From Clostridia bacterium (GTDB lineage: Bacteria; Bacillota; Clostridia; Lachnospirales; Lachnospiraceae), in contig CAJTAK010000002.1 of NCBI GenBank assembly GCA_910574255.1, positions 62,001 through 126,000 of the forward strand: 64,000 nucleotides of DNA, given 5' to 3'. The notes under the pieces were generated by a model. It was not told where the DNA came from. It saw nothing but the letters and a program-made list of their open reading frames with translations, and ran no database searches. Below are positions 48,408-58,414 of this stretch, one piece after another (the stretch's first letter is position 1; the number at the start of each line of letters is the position of its first letter). A program made the position numbers and the translations under genes.

Positions 48408-49649
48408 TCATACCACAACGCCTAGGGATTGCAAATCCCTAATTATATTTTCATAGCCTCTTGCAATATAATGGTACTGATAAACTCTGCTTGTTCCTTT
48501 TGCGGCAGCGGCGGCTATAACCAGGGCGGCTCCGCCCCGCAATTCATGGGCTGTCAGCTCTGCTCCCTTTAGCTGTTTTACTCCCTGGATAACGGCATGC
48601 TGTCCATCCACATGGATATTGGCTCCCATCCGGCATAGATCTTCAACTATCTTAAAGCGTGCCTCAAATATAGTCTCCCGTATGACACTGGTTCCCTCTG
48701 CCAGGGCCAGTGCTGCCAAAAGGGGGGACTGCAGATCGGTCGGAAATCCGGGATAGGGTCTGGTACAAACTTCCTGTACGCACTTTGGACGCCCCATGCT
48801 CTGAATCCGCAGCCCTTCCTCTTGGACCTCCTGCCTGACTCCCATTTGCCAGAGCACCTTCTGAACACTCTCCAGCTGCTCCAAAGGCGCTTCTTTAAGC
48901 AGCACATCCCCTCCGGCTGCCGCTGTCATCAGCATATAGGTTCCTGCTACGATTCGATCCGACATAATGGTAAAATCTGTGTCATGAAGTTCCTTAACCC
49001 CGGCGATCACAAGCTTTGAGGTTCCCATACCTTCAATTCCTGCCCCCATGCTGTTCAGAAAACGGCACAGCTCTCCGATCTCCGGCTCCTTTGCCGCATT
49101 TTCCAGAATGGTTGTTCCCTCTGCCAGAACTGCCAGCAAAATCACATTTTCTGTTGCCCCCACGCTGGGAAAAGGCAGCCGCAGCATGGTTCCCGCAGGT
49201 TTTTCGCAGACTGCTTTCAGACCTGCGGGAGTCTCTGTAAATACAGCTCCAAGCTTTTCAAGGGCAGCAAGGTGAATGTCAATGGGTCTTTCTCCTATCA
49301 CACATCCTCCCGGATAGGATACGGAAGCCTGTTTCATTCTTCCCAGGAGGCTTCCCAGCAGCATAATAGAGGAACGCATCTGCCTTCCATAGCATTCCGC
49401 CACCTGACTGTCACAAAGTCTGGAAGCATCAATAACAAGAGCCGCCCCCTCCCAGCTCACACAACAGCCAAAGTCCTTTAGAATCTCCAACATATAAATC
49501 ACATCTATGATTTTGGGACAATTTCTCAATACAGTAGTTCCGTGATGCAGGATGACTGCCGACAGAATAGGCAGTGCGGCATTTTTCGAGCCCTGAATAC
49601 AGACCTGACCACAAAGCGGATTGCCGCCCTCGATCTCCAGATATTCCAC
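48408..49649 (-). CDS. murA: UDP-N-acetylglucosamine 1-carboxyvinyltransferase MurA
   Basis: 413 residues. IEGGNPLCGQVCIQGSKNAALPIL at the N-terminus and the catalytic Cys116 in YPGGCVIGERPIDIH identify MurA; that Cys is the fosfomycin target. FPTDLQSPLLAALA and ELRGGAALVIAA are also conserved. The start is GTG with GGGGGA upstream. It catalyses the first committed step of peptidoglycan synthesis. Confidence 0.95.
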   Translation of the reverse strand: MEYLEIEGGNPLCGQVCIQGSKNAALPILSAVILHHGTTVLRNCPKIIDVIYMLEILKDFGCCVSWEGAALVIDASRLCDSQVAECYGRQMRSSIMLLGSLLGRMKQASVSYPGGCVIGERPIDIHLAALEKLGAVFTETPAGLKAVCEKPAGTMLRLPFPSVGATENVILLAVLAEGTTILENAAKEPEIGELCRFLNSMGAGIEGMGTSKLVIAGVKELHDTDFTIMSDRIVAGTYMLMTAAAGGDVLLKEAPLEQLESVQKVLWQMGVRQEVQEEGLRIQSMGRPKCVQEVCTRPYPGFPTDLQSPLLAALALAEGTSVIRETIFEARFKIVEDLCRMGANIHVDGQHAVIQGVKQLKGAELTAHELRGGAALVIAAAAAKGTSRVYQYHYIARGYENIIRDLQSLGVVV

Positions 49650-49754
49650 AACTCTTTCCCCCTAATTCCCGACTATATACTAAGATATGCGAGAATTGGC
49701 ATTCCGTTCGCCCCAGGGACATAAGGTGCGGCATTAACAGGGAAATATCTGCTT

Positions 49755-50867
49755 TTACTTGGTCACATGACGAGACACATTTAAGGCCAGCCCCATTTCC
49801 GACAGGAGAAACAAAACCGAAGTACCTCCATAGCTGATAAACGGCAAAGTAATGCCTGTGTTCGGAATGGTATTGGTTACTACGGCAATATTCAAAATCA
49901 CTTGAATCATCATATGTCCCATAATTCCCACTGCAATCATGCACCCGAACAGATCCGTCACATGAACAGCTATCATCAACAGACGCCAGCCCATAAGGAG
50001 AAACAGAAGCATCAAAAGGACCGCCCCCACAAGTCCGAACTCTTCACAGATAATGGAGAAAATCATATCATTTTGAGCCTCCGGCACAAAGCCCAGCTTC
50101 TGCATACTCTGCCCATAGCCCACACCGAAAAGGCCGCCGGAGCCAATGGCATACAGTCCCTGAAGTGTCTGATATCCCTTTTCATATGCCTCCGGATTTC
50201 TCCAGATGGCCAAACGCTCCAGGCGGTAGGATTCTACGCTTAAAAAGATAGCCAGAAACCCTACTCCCAAGCCGCCCATAGCGACAAACTGCAGATATTT
50301 GGGGCTTGCAACAAAAACGAGAATGACAGCAATTCCCATAATAATAATCGCTGTACTTAAGTTATTCGTTCCAACCAATCCTACAATGGGCAAAATCAAG
50401 AGCATCACCAAAAACATTTGCTTCAGGGATTTCATTTTCCGCACCCTGCGGCTGATCACTGACGCCAGCAGAAGAATCACCGCTACCTTGGCAAACTCTG
50501 AGGGCTGAAACGAAAGGGGGCCCAGGGAAAGCCAGCGCTTGGAGCCGTTGTATTCGTCTCCAAAAAACAGAACCGCCGTGGACAGCAAAATAGATACCAG
50601 ATAGCCAAGAGGAGCCAAGCGCTCCCATTTGTGATAATCAATCCGGGAAACGGCATACATAGCCGCCAGACCGAGGGAGGTAGCGAAAAACTGCTTTTTC
50701 AGATAATAAGCACTGTCCGCAAACTTTACCCGCCCATTGTAAGCACTGGTACTATAAAGCACAACAAGTCCGAAAACCACCAGAATCAGCACACACAGCA
50801 ACAACCCATAGTCAAAAGGCTCACGCCCCTGCTTTTCTGCTTTCCCGGAGGATTTCGGACCTGCCAT
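49755..50867 (-). CDS. ftsW: SEDS glycosyltransferase FtsW
   Basis: 370 residues with ten membrane helices. GLVVLYSTSAYNGRV, RWLSLGPLSFQPSEFAKVAVI, GYQTLQGLYAIGSGGLFGVGYGQSMQKLGFVPEAQNDMIFSIICEEFG and GITLPFISYGGTS are SEDS hallmarks. It polymerises septal peptidoglycan with the PBP encoded upstream. GAGG lies before the ATG. The 105 bases to murA contain no murG. Confidence 0.93.
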   Translation of the reverse strand: MAGPKSSGKAEKQGREPFDYGLLLCVLILVVFGLVVLYSTSAYNGRVKFADSAYYLKKQFFATSLGLAAMYAVSRIDYHKWERLAPLGYLVSILLSTAVLFFGDEYNGSKRWLSLGPLSFQPSEFAKVAVILLLASVISRRVRKMKSLKQMFLVMLLILPIVGLVGTNNLSTAIIIMGIAVILVFVASPKYLQFVAMGGLGVGFLAIFLSVESYRLERLAIWRNPEAYEKGYQTLQGLYAIGSGGLFGVGYGQSMQKLGFVPEAQNDMIFSIICEEFGLVGAVLLMLLFLLMGWRLLMIAVHVTDLFGCMIAVGIMGHMMIQVILNIAVVTNTIPNTGITLPFISYGGTSVLFLLSEMGLALNVSRHVTK

Positions 50868-50999
50868 AAAATCACCTCAAATGACCCATATATTATTTTT
50901 CTCCGCTGTACTCTGCAATACCTAAACGAAATAAACCAGACTTCTTGCCTATTTGCTCAAGCATTGTTATAAAGCTTATAAAGGGTTCATGCACCCGGC

Positions 51000-52352
51000 T
51001 TACAGCTTTCTCACCAAGTCCTTAAAAATCCTTCCTCTCTGTTCGTAATTATCAAACATTCCCCAGCTTGCACAGGCAGGAGACAAAAGCACCGCATCAC
51101 CCGGTTCCGCTTTTTCGGCACAAAACCGAACCGCCTCCTCCATATTTTCCGCAAAGGCAATCCGATCAAAGCCGTACTGCTTTGCCGTGTCCGCAATCTG
51201 GCGGGCCGTAGCTCCCATAAGCACCAGCCATTTTACTCTGCCCTCAAAGGTCTTAACCCACTCGTCAAACTCCACATGCTTATCATAACCGCCTCCGATT
51301 ACAATGGTGGGCCTTGTCATAGCTTCCACCGCCTTGATCGAAGCATCCGTATTCGTCCCCTTGGAATCGTTGTAGTAGGCAACTCCATTTTTCTCTTCCA
51401 CAAACTCAATCCGGTGCTCCACTGCCGTAAATCCAATGACAGCACTGCGGATACAGGAGAGCGGCACGCCCATGGCTGCGCCTATGGCAATGGCCGCCAT
51501 AACATTTTCATAATTGTGAGCCCCCAAAAGCTTCAGCTCCGAGATCTCACACACCTTCGTCTTTTTATCTCCATCCACATAAATAATTGATTTCTCATCC
51601 AAATATACGCCTCGATCCAATATATGCTTCCGGCTGAAATAAAGAACCGATGCTTTTACCTTCTCTCCAAACTGCCTTGTGACTTCATCATCATAATTCA
51701 GCACACAGGTATCTGATGCATCCTGATTTTCCGCAATCCGCTCCTTCGTCCGAATATAACATTCCATCGTGTGGTGGCGGTTTAAATGATCTGGTGTAAT
51801 ATTAAGAATTGCACTGACCTGAGGATGGAAGCTTTCAATCGTTTCCAACTGGAAGCTGCTGATCTCCGCCGCCGTAACGCTGTTCTTTGACATCTTCAAA
51901 GCTTCCTTCGTGTAAGCATTTCCAATATTCCCCACTACAAAGACATCCTCATAATAACTCCGAAGAATCTCTCCCACCAAAGCAGTTGTCGTAGTCTTCC
52001 CATTGGTTCCCGTAATGGCAGCCATGGCCCCCTTGGCAAAATGAAAAGCAAGCTCCACTTCCCCCCATATAACCGTACCATTTTCACGCATTTCCTCCAC
52101 CAGAGGAAGATCTGCCGGCACTCCGGGACTTAAAATCACCACTTCCGTCTCATTTTTTTCTTTCTCCGGAAGCTCCCCAAGCAGAATCCGGATTCTGCTT
52201 CCTTTTGGCAGACGGCTGCGCACCTCCGTCTCCGCCAAAGAAGAATTGCTGTCATACAGCACCGGGACAGCCCCTGCTTTCTCCAAGAGCTCCGCCGCTG
52301 CCACACCGCTAATTCCGCTTCCAATAATCAAAATCCTTTTATCTGTGATCAT
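51000..52352 (-). CDS. murD: UDP-N-acetylmuramoylalanine-D-glutamate ligase MurD
   Basis: 450 residues. N-terminal Rossmann-like domain (ILIIGSGISGVAAAELLEKAG), the ATP loop ITGTNGKTTTTALVGEIL at about 112, HRIEFVEEKNGVAYYNDSKGTNTDA and a C-terminal LSPACASWGMFDNYEQRG are diagnostic. Adds D-Glu to UDP-MurNAc-L-Ala in the cytoplasm. AGGAG precedes the ATG. Confidence 0.95.
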   Translation of the reverse strand: MITDKRILIIGSGISGVAAAELLEKAGAVPVLYDSNSSLAETEVRSRLPKGSRIRILLGELPEKEKNETEVVILSPGVPADLPLVEEMRENGTVIWGEVELAFHFAKGAMAAITGTNGKTTTTALVGEILRSYYEDVFVVGNIGNAYTKEALKMSKNSVTAAEISSFQLETIESFHPQVSAILNITPDHLNRHHTMECYIRTKERIAENQDASDTCVLNYDDEVTRQFGEKVKASVLYFSRKHILDRGVYLDEKSIIYVDGDKKTKVCEISELKLLGAHNYENVMAAIAIGAAMGVPLSCIRSAVIGFTAVEHRIEFVEEKNGVAYYNDSKGTNTDASIKAVEAMTRPTIVIGGGYDKHVEFDEWVKTFEGRVKWLVLMGATARQIADTAKQYGFDRIAFAENMEEAVRFCAEKAEPGDAVLLSPACASWGMFDNYEQRGRIFKDLVRKL

Positions 52353-52455
52353 CCTTCATTTCTCCTATTCCCATTCCTCAGAATCCAAATGGTACATCTT
52401 CATACAAATACTGCTGTATAAAACCTTCCAGTGTCACCAGTGCCGTCCTGCCGCA

Positions 52456-53412
52456 CTACAACGCCATAATACCAATCAGACAGAGTATTGCAGTCACAAT
52501 CGAAAACACTGCAACCACTCGTGTCTCAGACCATCCCCCCAGCTCAAAATGATGATGAATCGGCGCCATCCGAAAGATGCGCTTCCCCCCTGTCATTTTG
52601 AAATACGTTACCTGTATCATAACGGAAAGAATCTCAACCCAGTAAATCAGAGCCACAATCAAAATAAACATAGGCATCTTCAGCATATAGGCCGTGGAAG
52701 CCACAAAGCCTCCCAGCGCCAGCGAGCCCGTATCTCCCATAAACACACTTGCCGGATAGACATTAAACAGAAGAAATCCCATAAGACTTCCCACCACCGC
52801 ACAAGTAATCGGAGAAATTCCGCTGTGAGTTCCAAAAGCCACCACCGTAAAAAAAGTAGCAATCAGCACTGTCACACTGGATGCCAGACCATCCAGACCG
52901 TCCGTAAAATTAGCCCCGTTTACTGTGCCGATAATTGCCAGAAACGCCACCGGAACTGCAAGCCGCCCTAAATGCAGGTAATGCTCCGGCCAGAAGGGTA
53001 TCAGCATCTCCATATCCCCTCCGGTCAGGTTATAATAATAGTAAATAAACACACCTGTCACAAGAATCTGTCCCAGCATCTTCTGCCCGGGAGTCAGCCC
53101 CTCGGAACGGTGAAGCACAATCTTAATATAATCATCCAGAAAACCGATAATCCCAAAACCCACTGTCACAAAAAGAACAGGAATTATCTTCGGATAGTCC
53201 TTCACATACAGCAGAGATGTAATCACAATCCCCGCCAGAATAATCAGGCCTCCCATAGTGGGCGTTCCGGTTTTCTTCAAATGGCTCTGAGGCCCCTCCT
53301 CACGAACCGTCTGTCCAAACTTCAATCTGCGCAGCAGCGGAATCACGATTGGCCCCAAAGCTGCACTGATGGCAAATGAAATTAATACCGGCAATATCAT
53401 TGAATAGTTCAT
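52456..53412 (-). CDS. mraY: Phospho-N-acetylmuramoyl-pentapeptide transferase MraY
   Basis: 318 residues with ten helices. KKTGTPTMGGLIIL, FGIIGFLDDYIKI (catalytic Asp pair), NFTDGLDGLASS and PIHHHFELGGWSETRVV (the HHH motif) are unmistakable. Makes lipid I at the membrane. It precedes murD by 103 bases. Confidence 0.96.
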   Translation of the reverse strand: MNYSMILPVLISFAISAALGPIVIPLLRRLKFGQTVREEGPQSHLKKTGTPTMGGLIILAGIVITSLLYVKDYPKIIPVLFVTVGFGIIGFLDDYIKIVLHRSEGLTPGQKMLGQILVTGVFIYYYYNLTGGDMEMLIPFWPEHYLHLGRLAVPVAFLAIIGTVNGANFTDGLDGLASSVTVLIATFFTVVAFGTHSGISPITCAVVGSLMGFLLFNVYPASVFMGDTGSLALGGFVASTAYMLKMPMFILIVALIYWVEILSVMIQVTYFKMTGGKRIFRMAPIHHHFELGGWSETRVVAVFSIVTAILCLIGIMAL

Positions 53413-53494
53413 ATAGCTACACCTCTCACGCTTCTTTGGTCTGTCCCTAGTACAGCATTATAAGTCTTTCCCCGAAATTATTCAACCTTTATCT

Positions 53495-55252
53495 CTACTC
53501 AATGGGAATTTCTGTAACTACTTCACTCTTTTCGATTCCCAAATAAGGCAGAATATTGGAAAAAATGTCCTGAATCACCGGAGCCGCTATCGTTCCCCCA
53601 TAGTAAATACCCTGTGGATTGTGAATAATGGCCATGGCCAATACCTGCGGATCATCTGCCGGAGCAAAACCCACAAAAGAAGATATGTATTTATTTGTGC
53701 CTCTCGGCAAGGTCTGGGAAGTGGCCGTCTTTCCGCCGATACGATAGCCTTCAATATATGCTTTATGCCCGCCGCCCTCAGCCACTACCTGCTCCAGCAG
53801 ATAACGCATGGTATCAGACGTTTCCTTCGACACAATGCCTTCCTTCTGTTCATATGCAAGCTTTTTTAATAGATTTCCTTCTCCGTCCCGGATTTCCACA
53901 CCAAAGTGCGGTGTCACCCGTGTTCCCCCATTGATAATAGAGCTAATGGTTGTCGCCAACTGAATCGGCGTTATCTGAAAGGACTGTCCAAAGGAAATCG
54001 TCGCCAGCTCTACAGGGCCGATATTTTCTTTTTTATGAAAAATAGTTCCCGCCTCTCCGGGCAGATCCACACCTGTTTTCGACAGCAGACCAAACTGTTG
54101 AAAATATCCGCAGAAGTCATCCACGCCGATTCTCTGACCTATATCGATAAATACCGGATTACAGGAATTCATAATCCCCTGCACAAAGGTCTCCGTTCCA
54201 TGCCCTCCTACCTTATGACAGCGGATTCTCCGATCCTCCACCATCCGAAATCCCGGGCAGCTGAAAGTCTCATTTAAGGAAACCACACCTTTCTCTAAAG
54301 CGGCGGCAGCAGTAATGGTTTTAAATGTGGATCCGGGCTCATAGGTGTCATTGATGCTCTGATTTCTCCACATTTGATTCAGCAAATCCTGCTTCTGCTG
54401 GTCAGTAAGCCCGCTGGTATCCACATCTACATTCAAAGTAAAGGGATCATTTAAATCAAACTCAGGTACATTGACACAGGCATAGATTTCCCCATTCCTG
54501 GGATTCATAACCAAAATTGACACATATGTGGCCTGTTTCTGTTCCAGCGCTTTCAATGCGGCCTGCTGAGCATAAAGCTGAATATTATAATCCAGACTGA
54601 TGTACAGATCGCTTCCGGCCACCGGCTCCACACGTTCTTCCCCTGCATCGGCAATCTCCACCCCTCTGGCATCCGTCTGTGTCAAAATGGTTCCGTTGAT
54701 TCCCTGAAGATATTGATCATAGACAACCTCCAGACCGATAATCCCCTGATTATCACTCCCCGTAAATCCCAGCACCTTGGAGGCCAGACTTCCGTAAGGA
54801 TAATACCGTTTAAAATCTTCATCAATTTTTACCCCCTCCAATTGATAGGCGCGGAGCCGATCTCCAACCTCCTTCTCCACATTGGTTTTAATCCGCTCAA
54901 TGGAACTGTATTTTTCCACTCTTTTGCGCACAGTTTCTTCCGGTAGCTCCAGCTCCCTGCACAGTACCTCAATAACCCTCTCCGGCTCTTTTATCTGACT
55001 GTGCACTACGGAAATGGTGCAAACTGTCCGATTGGTAGCCAGAACCGTACCAGAGGCATCAATAATCTTTCCCCTGGCCGCCTTAATACTCCGCTCACGC
55101 TCATGGAGATCATCCGCCAGTTCCTGATAGTATACAGATTCAAAGACCATCAGCTTCACCAGACGCCCCGTAAGCACGCAGACCCCCAAAAGGCAGCAGG
55201 TAAAAATCAGAATAATTTTCTTTCTATTATATGTCTTACATTTTGGATACAT
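53495..55252 (-). CDS. Class B penicillin-binding protein (FtsI/SpoVD type)
   Basis: 585 residues. One N-terminal membrane helix, a dimerisation domain from about 55, and a transpeptidase with Ser308 in GSTFK, SCN at 363-365 and GGKTAT near 506-511, where the usual third motif KTG is KTA. No PASTA domains. First gene of the wall cluster, and the partner of FtsW. Whether it serves vegetative division or sporulation is not decidable here. The ribosome binding site GAGGT is part of a hairpin at 55261-55292. Confidence 0.92.
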   Translation of the reverse strand: MYPKCKTYNRKKIILIFTCCLLGVCVLTGRLVKLMVFESVYYQELADDLHERERSIKAARGKIIDASGTVLATNRTVCTISVVHSQIKEPERVIEVLCRELELPEETVRKRVEKYSSIERIKTNVEKEVGDRLRAYQLEGVKIDEDFKRYYPYGSLASKVLGFTGSDNQGIIGLEVVYDQYLQGINGTILTQTDARGVEIADAGEERVEPVAGSDLYISLDYNIQLYAQQAALKALEQKQATYVSILVMNPRNGEIYACVNVPEFDLNDPFTLNVDVDTSGLTDQQKQDLLNQMWRNQSINDTYEPGSTFKTITAAAALEKGVVSLNETFSCPGFRMVEDRRIRCHKVGGHGTETFVQGIMNSCNPVFIDIGQRIGVDDFCGYFQQFGLLSKTGVDLPGEAGTIFHKKENIGPVELATISFGQSFQITPIQLATTISSIINGGTRVTPHFGVEIRDGEGNLLKKLAYEQKEGIVSKETSDTMRYLLEQVVAEGGGHKAYIEGYRIGGKTATSQTLPRGTNKYISSFVGFAPADDPQVLAMAIIHNPQGIYYGGTIAAPVIQDIFSNILPYLGIEKSEVVTEIPIE

Positions 55253-55260
55253 AAAAAGAC

Positions 55261-55292
55261 CTCATAATAGCTTTGTATTAACCTATTATGAG
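55261..55292 (-). promoter_or_regulatory. Hairpin covering the PBP ribosome binding site
   Basis: CTCATAATAG and CTATTATGAG are perfect 10-bp arms around a 12-base loop. On the minus strand the 3' arm ends in GAG of the GAGGT that precedes the ATG, and GTCTTTTT follows. It could act as a leader terminator or hide the ribosome binding site. Confidence 0.65.
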
Positions 55293-55306
55293 ATCTAATT
55301 AATTAT

Positions 55307-55400
55307 ACCTTAACGGACGAAGTCCGCCTATCCCGCAGGGATATGAATTAATGGGGTACCCGTAGGGTATACCTTAACGGACGAAGTCCGCCTATCCCGC
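55307..55400. repeat. Family A tandem repeat pair upstream of the wall cluster
   Basis: A full 64-bp unit (55307-55370) and a partial one (55371-55400), beginning ACCTTAACGGACGAAGTCC. Related to 7959-8086 and 38286-38336. Confidence 0.85.
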
Positions 55401-55416
55401 AATCCTTTGGCCGGCT

Positions 55417-58284
55417 TTAAGCTCTAAAGTCGATATGCTTTGGAGGCTTCTCTTTCTTTTTTCTCTTCAATCTCGGCAGGATCCCAAGCCGTACAATCAC
55501 AATCAGCGCCGCCACTGTCAGTACTGCCATCAGAATACATACCGCCGCAAAAATCGTATCTGCCGTAAACAGTTCTGAAGCCTCCGATTCTCCGCCTGCT
55601 GTCCCTGCTCCGCTTGCTCTCCAGCCTATGGAAACGGGAGACAAACTGGTTGCACGGAACTGTATTCCTTCTGCTGTCTGCGTAATCTCAAGATATTCAA
55701 TATCCCCGGCCGCATGGTTTCCCTTCTTCTCCGTATACATATGGGCCACTGTAAATTCATAGGGTCCGCCTTTATTGGTATTGCCGGGATATGGCAGGGT
55801 GACTGTAATGCCTGACTCCGGAAATGCCTCCTGATCAGCCTTCTCCCATTTATTATCTTCCTGCTGAACCAGCAGACGAATATCGTAGACATTTGTATTG
55901 GTGATCAAAACGCCGGAATCCTTCTCCGTAATGGCCGTTCGCATCTGCGTTTCGATTCCCTTGGGGCTGTTCAGCTTTGGGAGCTCCATAAGCGTATCCG
56001 GCACATGGGAAATGCCAATCTCCATCTCCTGCCGATAATTCATTCCTGTTTCTGCAAGCTCTTCCGCCTCCGGAAGTGCCTTTACATCATTGATATTTCC
56101 GGTAATCACCGGCAGTTCCTTAGGCAGGCAATAATTTTCTCCTACAGAGGGTTCCCGTCCTGTCTTCCATGCCAGGGTAATCTCCTGCTCTCCCGGCTCT
56201 GTTCCCTCGTAATATCCCTCCAAACGGCTGGCTGGCCACTGGCTCTCCGTCTCCTCCTGATCCTGAGACAGAATTCCTGTTACCCCGAAGGTTCCATAGA
56301 GGGAAATGCTCTTATCAAGGCTTTCTCCTGCCTGGCCTGCTGCAGACAGACCGGTCGTATCCCATGTGAGCTCCTTGGGATCAATCTTCCATTCTGCCGT
56401 CATGGGATTGGGCCCTACAATGGTATAGTGCTCCTTATCCAGACTGCCGCTCAGAGAAAAATATACCTCAGCCTTGTAGCTCCCGGCCTCTGTACCGCTT
56501 GAAGTTGTCCGGCTGGCAATCACACCCTCCGGCAGCTTTCCCTCCAGTGAGACGGTCTTTTCTGTTCCGTCATAGACAAAATCCGTAATTTCCCAGTGCA
56601 TGTTGGAGACATCAATCTCCTTTGCTACAATGGTAATCCCCTCCAAAAGACACTGCAGAGCCTGCCTTTCCTCATCTCTCTGGCAGGTAAGCTTCACTGT
56701 ATGAACTCCAATATCAAAGTTCTCCCACTCTATGCGGACAAGAGATGTCACATTTCGGATGGTGCCGTCCTCATAGGTTCCCACTACAATAAGATCTGTG
56801 CTGTCAAAGTCATCCCCGTAGCTGTATACCATTTTAAAAGGCTTCTGAAAAACCCTTATAGATGCGAGACCTGTTCTCTCAGCCTCCCCCGGAGAGTACA
56901 CCATAAACCGCTTGGACAGGGATTTTTCTCCGGCTTTTGAATAAGTAACCGTATACTCTCCCGGCTCCATCACCGGCCAGTCAATCTCCTTCGTATCCCA
57001 GCCCGTAAAATCAGGAATCACTGTAAACTCCACGCCGAAAAGTTCCTTGTGCCCCCGCCTTTTCCGGCTCAGCTCAATCTGCTCCAGAATGCTTTCTGTA
57101 ATATCTTCCCCTTCCTCATTGTCATAGACCAGATTATCCGGCACAGAGATCATATCCGCCGTAATTCCGGGAACCGTAAACTTTCCTCGTCCGCTAACCC
57201 TTCCCTCCTTGCCCTGTTTCATGCATTCCTCCGACGCCAGCCGCAGGCTTCCTTCATTTATCAGTTCGCCGTTCACAGTCAGGGCTGCTCCCTCACGAAT
57301 CTCAAGAACAGTCTCTGCATCTGCTGTCAGTGTGCTTCCTGCCGGAATCACTCGATCCTGCTCCAGCACATAATTCTTATTTCCGTAAAACTGTCCTTTG
57401 CCTCCCGAAAAAAGAACGCCGGAAAAGCCGCTGATTTCGGCTCCTGTCTGATCCGTTTCCACCCAGGAAACGCCCTCATCCGTTCCGGACAGCACATCCC
57501 CTGCAGTACCCAGGCTTCCGTTTACTTTCACAGTGCCGCCGATAACCTGTATCTTCCCGGCTTCCTCCTTATTCTCTCTAAGGGGGCCGCTTCCCATGCC
57601 GATTCCCGTAGCAGAAGCTGAGGCCGTAACAGAACCTCCCGTAATCTCTATATTTCCTCCGGAGCCCTTCACGGCTCCTCCGATTCCGCTTCCTCCTCCG
57701 CTGCCGCCTGTTGCGGTAATGATTCCTCCATGGATGGTTATATTTCCGCAGTTCTCCGGATTCGTCCCCTCCAGTGCGCCCGTTCTGCCCGAACCGCCGA
57801 TTCCTGCTCCCGTTCCGGAACCAGTCACTGACAGAGAGCCTATACTGTCCTCAAATACCAGAAATGCGCCCTCCGGCACAAAGATTCCTGCATGATCTCC
57901 CTCTGTACTCTGAAGAATATTGGTACCGTCAAGATGCAGCCTCACCATGGCATGATCAAGACTACTTCCCAGGGAAATCGGACTTTCCTTCGAGGCTGCA
58001 TTTACATTCTTCAAAGTGATATCCACCAGATCACTTTGTATGGTAATGGAGTGAGAAACAGACTTTGAACTGGAGCTGGTGATCACATAGCTTCCGTCAT
58101 GAGAAACCAGATTGCCCTCTCCCTGGGTGTAGCCTGCATTGGTAATCACTATATCCCCCTTCGCCAGATCAAGCTCTGCTGAATCTGTATCGGCATAGGA
58201 GGGGACGATCCGCAAAGCCGCCAGTAAGACTGCCATAAACAGAGCATTCATTATCCTTCTTCTGTTCCTTATGTTTCCTTTCAT
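55417..58284 (-). CDS. Large secreted, membrane-anchored surface protein
   Basis: 955 residues. Signal peptide ends near SYA. About 40-260 is a Gly/Ser/Thr-rich right-handed beta-helix-like region (GGIITATGGSGGGSGIGG, GGNIEITGGSVTASAS), as in carbohydrate-binding DUF4353-type proteins. Then Ig-like modules follow (IRVFQKPFKMVYSYGDDFD; WEITDFVYDGTEKTVSLEG). The C-terminus has one membrane helix (FAAVCILMAVLTVAALIVIV) and a basic Lys/Arg tail rather than an LPxTG signal. GGAG is 6 bases before the ATG at 58284. It lies between the wall cluster and recG, all leftward. Probable adhesin or envelope component. Confidence 0.78.
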   Translation of the reverse strand: MKGNIRNRRRIMNALFMAVLLAALRIVPSYADTDSAELDLAKGDIVITNAGYTQGEGNLVSHDGSYVITSSSSKSVSHSITIQSDLVDITLKNVNAASKESPISLGSSLDHAMVRLHLDGTNILQSTEGDHAGIFVPEGAFLVFEDSIGSLSVTGSGTGAGIGGSGRTGALEGTNPENCGNITIHGGIITATGGSGGGSGIGGAVKGSGGNIEITGGSVTASASATGIGMGSGPLRENKEEAGKIQVIGGTVKVNGSLGTAGDVLSGTDEGVSWVETDQTGAEISGFSGVLFSGGKGQFYGNKNYVLEQDRVIPAGSTLTADAETVLEIREGAALTVNGELINEGSLRLASEECMKQGKEGRVSGRGKFTVPGITADMISVPDNLVYDNEEGEDITESILEQIELSRKRRGHKELFGVEFTVIPDFTGWDTKEIDWPVMEPGEYTVTYSKAGEKSLSKRFMVYSPGEAERTGLASIRVFQKPFKMVYSYGDDFDSTDLIVVGTYEDGTIRNVTSLVRIEWENFDIGVHTVKLTCQRDEERQALQCLLEGITIVAKEIDVSNMHWEITDFVYDGTEKTVSLEGKLPEGVIASRTTSSGTEAGSYKAEVYFSLSGSLDKEHYTIVGPNPMTAEWKIDPKELTWDTTGLSAAGQAGESLDKSISLYGTFGVTGILSQDQEETESQWPASRLEGYYEGTEPGEQEITLAWKTGREPSVGENYCLPKELPVITGNINDVKALPEAEELAETGMNYRQEMEIGISHVPDTLMELPKLNSPKGIETQMRTAITEKDSGVLITNTNVYDIRLLVQQEDNKWEKADQEAFPESGITVTLPYPGNTNKGGPYEFTVAHMYTEKKGNHAAGDIEYLEITQTAEGIQFRATSLSPVSIGWRASGAGTAGGESEASELFTADTIFAAVCILMAVLTVAALIVIVRLGILPRLKRKKKEKPPKHIDFRA

Positions 58285-58414
58285 GCTGTTCTCCACATCC
58301 CGTCTATATATAATTCCGCAATATCCCTGCGATTCCTTCCGGCACTGCAGAGATATTGCGTTTCAAAACTCTGTATCAGTTTACCATAAAACCTGTAAAA
58401 GTCAATGTGGGGGA

